Positions 1 to 4,873 of a DNA stretch of 6,535 nucleotides are shown piece by piece (position 1 is the stretch's first letter; every line of letters starts with the position of its first letter). Position numbers and translations under genes: made by a program. The stretch covers positions 1 through 6,535 of the forward strand of contig CAXBPY010000091.1 in NCBI GenBank assembly GCA_963977675.1, in the 5' to 3' direction. The DNA comes from CAXBPY01 sp003455275. Lineage in GTDB: Bacteria > Bacteroidota > Bacteroidia > Chitinophagales > UBA10324. A model generated the notes under the pieces. The model did not search any database and was not told the origin of the DNA. It saw only the letters and a list, made by a program, of their open reading frames with translations.

Positions 1-1865
1 AGCTTGTCGAGCATATCCTGCAGCTTTTTCATCATATCTTTCATTTCAGGAGTAAGCACCTGGTTGGCGAGATCTTGAAGTTGTTTTTGTTTCTCTTTCA
101 ACTCGGGACTGAAGTTTTGAAAGTCATTTTGCTTCTGTGCATTTTCATTCATCTTTTGCTGCACATTCTGAATGTCGTTCATCACATTCTTCTGTTTGTT
201 CAAAAGATCTTCTATCTTTTTCTTGTCTTCCCACCCAAGGTTTTTCTTGTTTAACAATTCATCATTCAATTTTTGAAATTCATTTGAAAGCTGGTTTGCG
301 CTCTCGAGCGATTTTTGAAGCTTGTCCTTTATTTCATCATTGTTCTTTTCGGTTTGTTTTTCTAATTCTTTGACAGAAGGCATCTGATAAACCATTGCCT
401 GCGAACGCGATGATTTGCTTCCATTTACACCATCGTTGTCCCAAACTTCAAAGTAATAATCCAGCCTGTCTCCCGGTTTAAGCTGAAGGGAAGATATATC
501 CCAGACATAAGAGAAGTGCTGATTCTTTTCCTTTGAAATCTGTACTGGCAAAGCATTTGGTGAATTCTTACCGGAATCTTCGTGTTGAATCTGGTAGTTC
601 AGAGTAAGCTTTTTCAAGCCATAATCATCAGAAACTTCTCCCGCGAAATAGAAGACCTTAAGCATCATGCTGTCTTGCATTTGTGCTGCACTTACCTGTG
701 GGAACTGGTCGAGCACTACTGTTATATTATATTTCACCGAGTCTGCATTATTCAACTGATTGCCCGACAGTAGAAGTGTGTATGCAAAATCCTTTAACAT
801 TCTTTTTTCAAAAAAATAAAAACTGTTTCCTTCGTTTCTTGAATCGATTGTTGAATCAGCAGTTCGGAAAGAAATATTGTTTGCATTTTTTGTTTCAAAC
901 CTCCACTTGATTTTGGTTCCTTGTGGAACGGTGAGGTCGCCAATATTCCGCTGAGACTCATTTGCTCTTCCTATATAAGATGGATATTCAAGATCTGTTT
1001 CAAATTTCAGTATCACAGGTTTTGCGAGCACATCAAGATGATAAAGCTTAGAGTCAAAGCCTCCGCCGTTGAAATTAAAATTAACAGAGGATTGCAGTCT
1101 CGAGAATCGGTATGTGAAAATATTTTTATCTTTTTTCTCCAGCCTGTATGGATATCCGTCATAAACAATGAATGCTTCGTCGGGCAACGCTTCGCCCACA
1201 ACTTTTACATTTATTTCATAATCTTCAAACTGAATTGCTTTCAGTTGTTTATTCTGAATAACAAACTGAAAAGGTGCCTTCTTTTCAAATGCTGTCTGGT
1301 TATGAAGCAGGCGAGTCGCGCTTTCGCGAAGAATGTTTGGTGCAGCAAACAGCATAAAAACAAAAACCATAACAGGCGGCAGGACATAGCGCAGATACTT
1401 CCTGTTGAGCGAAAGGTTAATTGCACCGGTAAAAGATACCGGCCGCAACGAAGAAGCTTTTTGATTAATACTAGCTTCAATCAGCGAAGCATCAGAGTAG
1501 GAGAGGGCCTGCTGTTTTAATTGGAGAATATTGAGCAGTCGATCCTGCACATCCGCAAAATGATTTCCAACAATGTGTGCCGCTTCTTCGTGTGAAATAA
1601 TTTTTCCGAGCCGGAAGTAATGAACCAGCGGAAACACAACCCAACGAACCAGAACAAATAATGCTGAGGCAATAAGCGACCAAAAAATAATGGCTCGCAC
1701 CATTGAAGAAAAATAAAAGAAGTACTCAGAAATCGTTGCCAACAACAACGCAGCCACAATCAGCGCAACTGAAAGAATTGTCCCCTTCATCAGCTGATTG
1801 ATATAATACTTCCGGATAAAGGCATCAAGTTTTAAAAGGAGAGCGCTGTAGGAATCGTTGGTCAT
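1..1865 (-). CDS. DUF4175-family large membrane-anchored envelope protein, N-terminal part (cut by left window edge)
   Basis: An open frame of 621 codons runs without a stop from ATG at 1865 to the left edge, so the C-terminus is missing. Three hydrophobic segments are visible: residues about 28-51, 57-80 and 159-176. Next comes a long beta-rich, probably extracytoplasmic region (about 195-495). It contains a DDYGL motif at 413-417 and a YYFEVWDNDG stretch at 470-479, both typical of DUF4175 proteins of Bacteroidota. From about 497 the chain becomes rich in K, Q, N, E and M with heptad-like spacing (coiled coil), which also fits the family, whose members are usually around 1,100 residues. The role is unknown; an envelope function is inferred from topology. 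The start is supported by a promoter-like site just upstream, and the first transmembrane segment follows about 27 residues in. Family call is from motif memory, not a search. An alternative is another large anchored coiled-coil protein. Confidence 0.5.
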   Translation of the reverse strand, partial: MTNDSYSALLLKLDAFIRKYYINQLMKGTILSVALIVAALLLATISEYFFYFSSMVRAIIFWSLIASALFVLVRWVVFPLVHYFRLGKIISHEEAAHIVGNHFADVQDRLLNILQLKQQALSYSDASLIEASINQKASSLRPVSFTGAINLSLNRKYLRYVLPPVMVFVFMLFAAPNILRESATRLLHNQTAFEKKAPFQFVIQNKQLKAIQFEDYEINVKVVGEALPDEAFIVYDGYPYRLEKKDKNIFTYRFSRLQSSVNFNFNGGGFDSKLYHLDVLAKPVILKFETDLEYPSYIGRANESQRNIGDLTVPQGTKIKWRFETKNANNISFRTADSTIDSRNEGNSFYFFEKRMLKDFAYTLLLSGNQLNNADSVKYNITVVLDQFPQVSAAQMQDSMMLKVFYFAGEVSDDYGLKKLTLNYQIQHEDSGKNSPNALPVQISKEKNQHFSYVWDISSLQLKPGDRLDYYFEVWDNDGVNGSKSSRSQAMVYQMPSVKELEKQTEKNNDEIKDKLQKSLESANQLSNEFQKLNDELLNKKNLGWEDKKKIEDLLNKQKNVMNDIQNVQQKMNENAQKQNDFQNFSPELKEKQKQLQDLANQVLTPEMKDMMKKLQDMLDK

Positions 1866-1882
1866 TGGGCTGGTAACTTTAA

Positions 1883-1915
1883 CAAATATTGTGCGGATTT
1901 ATTGTACGGTTCAAA
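1883..1915 (-). promoter_or_regulatory. Putative Bacteroidota-type promoter for the DUF4175 gene
   Basis: On the minus strand a TTTG (1915-1912) is followed after 21 bases by AATATTTG (1890-1883). This resembles the Bacteroidota sigma consensus of a -33 TTG element and a -7 TAnnTTTG element, with one mismatch at the first T. Transcription would start only about 10 bases before the ATG at 1865, so the leader would be very short. Inferred from the consensus only. Confidence 0.5.
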
Positions 1916-1983
1916 GAATAAAACTAATCGAAGGAAACTTCACTGCAAAAGAGAAAATGAAATGCATATTCCATATAGGAGAG

Positions 1984-2014
1984 TTGTAATTGTATTATTC
2001 GCTTTTCACCTTTG
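1984..2014 (+). promoter_or_regulatory. Putative promoter for the TIGR01777-family oxidoreductase gene
   Basis: A TTG at 1984-1986 lies 20 bases before CACCTTTG at 2007-2014, which matches the -7 consensus TAnnTTTG except for C in place of the first T. The predicted transcript would begin about 10 bases before the TTG start codon at 2031. The spacing is right but the elements are short, so this is a weak call. Confidence 0.5.
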
Positions 2015-2030
2015 ACCCTTCATTTCATTC

Positions 2031-2939
2031 TTGAAAACTATTCTTATCACCGGCGCATCAGGACTAATCGGGAAACGATTGACAGAAATTCTTTTGTCGC
2101 GCGGATATGAGGTTCACCATTTATCCAGAACAAAAAAGAATAGTGTTGTTCCTTCCTTCGCGTGGAATATTGAAAAAAAGGAACTTGATATTTCTTCCTT
2201 CGAAAACGCGGATGCAATTATTCATCTTGCAGGAACTAATCTATATGAGAAGCGATGGAATAATGTTGTTAAAAAAAATATTTACAACAGCAGAGTGGAA
2301 GGAACAAAATTATTGATGCGGGCTCTTTCATATACTCCGAACAAGGTAAAATCAATTGTGTCTGCATCCGGTATTGGGTATTATGGCAATCGTAAAGATG
2401 ATCTGCTGAATGAGGATGCGTCTCCGGGTAAAACTTTTCTTGCACAGGTTTGTGCAGATTGGGAAAATGAAGCTAGAAAAGCAGAAGAACTGAAAATTCG
2501 TGCCGTTCAATTGCGCGCGGGAATTGTTCTTTCTAAAAATGATGGCGCATTAAAAGAGTTATCTCTTCCTTTAAAGTATTTTGTAAAACCGATCTTTCTT
2601 CCCGGAACACAACACTGGAGCTGGATTCACCTGGATGATGTTTGCGAACTGTTTATTCATTCGATCGAAAATGAAAATATGCACGGTGCTTTCAATGCAA
2701 CTTCTCCTCACGCTGTTACTTATTCCGCATTCATTCGAACACTTGCACAGGTTTTGAAAAAAAAATCCATTCCATCGCCTCTCCCCGGGTGGTTGCTTCG
2801 AATTATTTCCGGAGAATTTGCTGCTACCCTTTTTCATGATTGCAATTGCTCTTCAGAAAAAATTCTTGCAACAGGATTTCAATTTAAATATTCAAACCTG
2901 AAATCAGCGATTGAAGATTGTTTTACTAATAACGAATAA
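2031..2939 (+). CDS. TIGR01777-family NAD(P)-dependent epimerase/oxidoreductase (YfcH-like atypical SDR)
   Basis: This 302-residue protein is an extended-type short-chain dehydrogenase with full family length. The N-terminal Rossmann motif TGASGLIG is at residues 7-14 (glycines 8, 11 and 14), the HLAGTN strand at 65-70, the SASGIGYYG segment that is the hallmark of the TIGR01777 group at 111-119, and WSWIHLDD at 197-203. The C-terminal DUF1731 domain spans about 248-296 (PSPLPGWLLR, then GEFAA and TGFQFKYSNLKSAI). The physiological substrate of this family is not established. The start is TTG: an in-frame stop lies at 2013-2015, no ATG follows until residue 96, and the glycine motif begins only seven residues in. 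It is transcribed away from the DUF4175 gene and converges on the lipoprotein gene, so it is probably monocistronic. One oddity is HDCNCSS (269-275) in the DUF1731 domain, where two cysteines are unexpected. Confidence 0.5.
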   Translation: MKTILITGASGLIGKRLTEILLSRGYEVHHLSRTKKNSVVPSFAWNIEKKELDISSFENADAIIHLAGTNLYEKRWNNVVKKNIYNSRVEGTKLLMRALSYTPNKVKSIVSASGIGYYGNRKDDLLNEDASPGKTFLAQVCADWENEARKAEELKIRAVQLRAGIVLSKNDGALKELSLPLKYFVKPIFLPGTQHWSWIHLDDVCELFIHSIENENMHGAFNATSPHAVTYSAFIRTLAQVLKKKSIPSPLPGWLLRIISGEFAATLFHDCNCSSEKILATGFQFKYSNLKSAIEDCFTNNE

Positions 2940-2960
2940 CTATTTACACATAACTTTTCG

Positions 2961-3356
2961 CTACTGAATTTTCTTCAGCTCATTCAGAAAAGAGATTCCT
3001 TCAGGGGTCAGCTTCTTCACAAACAGAGTATCATTCAATTTGTAACTCACCTGTTCGCAACCCGGTTTAAGGCTGAATTGCATCAGAGTTGAATCTTCAT
3101 ACACTTTGAAAATTAATTTTCCTTCGTAGCGGCAATCTGCGCTTGCATTTGTTTTTTCATCAATGTAGCCGCTCCACATTTTAATTTTATCAATGTCATT
3201 CGTTTCATAATGCACCATCGGAACGGGTCCGCCGGTTTCTATATATACTTTTACTACATCCGCCTCGCCAATCAATTCCTGGAGAGCGCTTTTCTTCGAA
3301 CACGAAGAAATTAAAATTACAATCACTACGGAGAACACAAATTGTAATTGTTTCAT
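2961..3356 (-). CDS. Small lipoprotein of unknown function
   Basis: This 131-residue protein begins with a lipoprotein signal peptide: two polar residues and a lysine, a hydrophobic run at about 6-16, and a lipobox ending in ISSC, with Cys19 as the lipidated residue. The mature part of about 113 residues is predicted to sit on the periplasmic side of a membrane; I do not recognise its family. It looks like alternating beta strands (for example GKLIFKVYEDSTLMQFSLK, 79-97) with two further cysteines, Cys75 and Cys100, which could form a disulphide; that is inference. The start at ATG 3356 is well supported because the signal peptide begins immediately. It ends 21 bases from the convergent SDR gene, with no obvious terminator hairpin between them, and is divergent from HU. 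No clear Bacteroidota promoter was found upstream. Confidence 0.5.
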   Translation of the reverse strand: MKQLQFVFSVVIVILISSCSKKSALQELIGEADVVKVYIETGGPVPMVHYETNDIDKIKMWSGYIDEKTNASADCRYEGKLIFKVYEDSTLMQFSLKPGCEQVSYKLNDTLFVKKLTPEGISFLNELKKIQ

Positions 3357-3380
3357 CTGAAAAAAATTTTTTTTATCAGA
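3356..3380. repeat. Imperfect A/T palindrome at the lipoprotein start
   Basis: TCTGA (3356-3360) and TCAGA (3376-3380) are inverted copies flanking a run of A followed by a run of T and a single A. The arms pair with one bulged base and almost no loop. The element begins at the first base of the lipoprotein start codon. It could be an operator, a curved A-tract or a leader hairpin; chance in AT-rich DNA is also possible. Confidence 0.5.
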
Positions 3381-3382
3381 AA

Positions 3383-3410
3383 CGAAATTGGTGAATCGAA
3401 ATTGTGAAAA
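3383..3410. repeat. Two imperfect 14-bp tandem repeats (CGAAATTG core) in the lipoprotein/HU intergenic region
   Basis: CGAAATTGGTGAAT (3383-3396) is followed directly by CGAAATTGTGAAAA (3397-3410). The first eight bases are identical and the two TGAA blocks are offset by one base. The pair lies 27 bases upstream of the lipoprotein start and about 30 bases upstream of the HU promoter elements. Such a position would suit a regulator binding site, but no factor can be named from the sequence. Confidence 0.5.
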
Positions 3411-3444
3411 CAGAAATAGTTTTTAAAAGCGTGTCACACTCTGG

Positions 3445-3474
3445 TTTTCATTCTCAAATGTTCGGTTACATTTG
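3445..3474 (+). promoter_or_regulatory. Bacteroidota-type promoter for the HU gene
   Basis: TACATTTG at 3467-3474 matches the Bacteroidota -7 consensus TAnnTTTG exactly. A T-rich stretch (TTTTC, 3445-3449) lies 17 bases upstream at the expected place of the -33 element, though it is not a clean TTG; TGG at 3442-3444 is an alternative with 22-base spacing. A start of transcription near 3480 would leave a leader of about 28 bases that is A-rich (3482-3508) and has no Shine-Dalgarno sequence, which is normal for the phylum. Confidence 0.5.
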
Positions 3475-3508
3475 CCCTCCCTAAAATTAAAAGTTAAAAA
3501 ACAGATCA

Positions 3509-3805
3509 ATGAGAAAAGCAGACATCGTGACAAAGGTTTCAGAGAAAACTGGTCTTCAGAAAAATGATGTTCTTATTTCAATCGAATCATTCCTGAAAGA
3601 GATCAAGGAATCATTGAAAGATGGAAACAATGTATATATCCGTGGCTTCGGAAGTTTCATTGTGAAGAAGCGCGCTCAGAAAATTGGCCGCATCATCACG
3701 CGCAATGAAGCAATCGTTATTCCTGAGCATTTCATTCCTGCATTTAAGCCTGCAAAAACTTTTGTTGAGCGCGTGAAAAAATCAGCAGCGAAAAGAGTTG
3801 CTTAG
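3509..3805 (+). CDS. HU/IHF-family DNA-binding protein
   Basis: This 98-residue protein is of normal length for the HU/IHF family of small dimeric nucleoid proteins, which bend DNA by inserting two beta arms into the minor groove. The helical N-terminal half (about 3-38, with KADIVTKVSEKTG) is followed by the family signature GFGSF at 46-50. The DNA-binding arm spans about 52-75, and the closing IPEHFIPAFKPAKTF stretch (71-85) is characteristic of Bacteroidota members. A basic tail KKSAAKRVA ends the protein. The arm tip reads GRIITRNE where E. coli HU has GRNPQTGK, so the proline that intercalates between bases is replaced by isoleucine. Other Bacteroidota HU proteins also lack it as I recall, so the protein is probably functional. 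It has its own promoter and leads the cluster that ends with the Rne/Rng gene; the next gene starts 19 bases downstream. Confidence 0.5.
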   Translation: MRKADIVTKVSEKTGLQKNDVLISIESFLKEIKESLKDGNNVYIRGFGSFIVKKRAQKIGRIITRNEAIVIPEHFIPAFKPAKTFVERVKKSAAKRVA

Positions 3806-3824
3806 TTAGTTAATCATTTACGGT

Positions 3825-4685
3825 TTGGGTAACACACGAATACAGCAGATACTATTAGCACTTGCAGGTATCGTTACTGTTGTGTTGCTGTTTGAATTTG
3901 GAGACACTAAAATTCTTGTGAAAGAAAATGGCGAAACTCCTATGTCTTCCGCACATAGTAATGGAAGCATAAACAACGCAATGACTTTCGAAAAACTTCT
4001 TTCACTTGCTTCTGAAAACCTTTCAAAAGAACAAAAAGATTCAGTTGCATTGCTATCCCAACTAGCTGATGGCGCATCTAAAAAAGACAAGCCCGGCGCC
4101 AGCAGAAAGCTTGCTCAACTTTGGGCGCGAACTCAAAATTTAATAGTTAGCGCTCATTATCTGGAAGATGCCGCACGGCTGGATTCAAACAAAAACAACT
4201 GGCGCGATGCAGCTGACTATTATTATATAGGAATGGAAAATACCGGCGACAGCTCCGCCCGTGTATTTGCTGCCATTCATTCCTTTGAGTGTTATGCCAA
4301 TGTCTTTCGCTTCGATTCTACAGATCAAAATGTTCGGGTTCTGCAGGCGATGTGCTATATAAACGGACTCGGCAACATAATGAGCGGCGTAACCATTTTA
4401 AAAGAAGTTGAGCAAAAAGACCCTGATAATGAACTTATGAATGTAACTTTGGGGCGGTTAGCAATTGTATCGGGACAGTTAGATAAAGCAATTCCGAGAT
4501 TAGAGCGAACCATAAAACTTTACCCTTCGAATGTAGAAGCTTACTTTCATCTGGGAGAGGCTTACCGGGCGAAAGGAAGAAAACAAGATGCAATAAAAAT
4601 GTTTGAGAAATGTAAGGCGCTGGAAAAATCTCCTTCATTTCAACAACAATTAGATACTTACATTAACCAAATAAAAAATTCTTAA
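3825..4685 (+). CDS. Membrane-anchored tetratricopeptide repeat protein
   Basis: This 286-residue protein has a single hydrophobic N-terminal segment (about 8-24, ILLALAGIVTVVLLFEF) that should anchor it in the inner membrane with the rest exposed outside; it has no lipobox. A polar linker (about 27-60) leads into an all-helical region. The clearest TPR units are about 200-233 (DPDNELMNVTLGRLAIVSG, then KAIPRLERTIKLYP) and 234-267 (SNVEAYFHLGEAYRAKGRKQDAIKMFEKC). Helix pairs between 95 and 195 are probably degenerate repeats. Such proteins act as scaffolds; the partner is unknown. The start is TTG at 3825: a stop lies in frame at 3807-3809 and there is no ATG before residue 40, which would remove the membrane segment. 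The gene follows HU by 19 bases and precedes the 31-residue basic protein by 6, so co-transcription is likely. A TPR gene between HU and Rne/Rng is, as I recall, a common arrangement in Bacteroidota. Confidence 0.5.
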   Translation: MGNTRIQQILLALAGIVTVVLLFEFGDTKILVKENGETPMSSAHSNGSINNAMTFEKLLSLASENLSKEQKDSVALLSQLADGASKKDKPGASRKLAQLWARTQNLIVSAHYLEDAARLDSNKNNWRDAADYYYIGMENTGDSSARVFAAIHSFECYANVFRFDSTDQNVRVLQAMCYINGLGNIMSGVTILKEVEQKDPDNELMNVTLGRLAIVSGQLDKAIPRLERTIKLYPSNVEAYFHLGEAYRAKGRKQDAIKMFEKCKALEKSPSFQQQLDTYINQIKNS

Positions 4686-4691
4686 AAAGCT

Positions 4692-4787
4692 ATGCCAAGC
4701 GGAAAGAAAAGAAAAAGACACAAGATGGCCACACACAAGCGCAAGAAAAGGCTGCGCAAGAATCGCCATAAGAAGAAGAATCGTTAA
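4692..4787 (+). CDS. Tiny basic COX24/AURKAIP1 (mS38)-like protein, probable small ribosomal subunit component
   Basis: A 31-residue reading frame starts with ATG at 4692, six bases after the TPR stop, and ends with TAA at 4785-4787. It has 18 Lys/Arg and 3 His among 31 residues (MPSGKKRKRHKMATHKRKKR in the first 20). The pattern KRHKMATHKRKKRLRKNRHKKK fits the C-terminal COX24/AURKAIP1 domain, whose eukaryotic member is mitoribosomal protein mS38; small bacterial relatives such as mycobacterial bS22 occupy a similar site on the small ribosomal subunit. A ribosomal role here is therefore inferred by homology and composition. Its proximity to the Rne/Rng gene is consistent with an RNA-related role. 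It has an A-rich upstream sequence and no Shine-Dalgarno. The frame is too short for standard cut-offs and is easily missed. Alternatively it could be a free RNA-binding peptide, but chance is unlikely given the repeated KRK/HK motifs and tight spacing. Confidence 0.5.
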   Translation: MPSGKKRKRHKMATHKRKKRLRKNRHKKKNR

Positions 4788-4873
4788 AAGATTCTCTACT
4801 ATCTCTTTCAATTAATCTGCTAAGTCCGGGTCCGGGATGTTCCTTTATTTCCTGAGACCTTAGTTTATTTATT
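4788..4873 (+). other. Leader/intergenic region before the Rne/Rng gene
   Basis: This 86-base gap has no TAnnTTTG box, so the ribonuclease gene is probably read from upstream. Two features stand out: a tandem TCCGGG (4825-4836), which is GC-rich against an AT-rich background, and an inverted pair CTAAG (4820-4824)/CTTAG (4859-4863) enclosing it. A leader structure is possible, but the stem is only five base pairs with a 34-base loop. No rho-independent terminator is evident. Confidence 0.5.

Noticed and set aside
921..1520. A 199-codon open frame on the plus strand, with other smaller frames around it (137-373, 582-910)
   Set aside because: They lie antisense to a continuous 621-codon DUF4175 frame with transmembrane segments and family motifs; their translations are cysteine- and phenylalanine-rich with no domain.
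1957..1989. A 10-codon ATG frame in the SDR leader, a possible upstream peptide
   Set aside because: It is very short, lies mostly upstream of the predicted transcription start and has no composition or motif suggesting function.
2940..2960. Possible bidirectional terminator between the convergent SDR and lipoprotein genes
   Set aside because: The 21 bases and their flanks show no GC-rich stem or U-run.
3818..4090. A 90-codon minus-strand frame over the start of the TPR gene
   Set aside because: It is a shadow of the TPR coding sequence and has no motif of its own.
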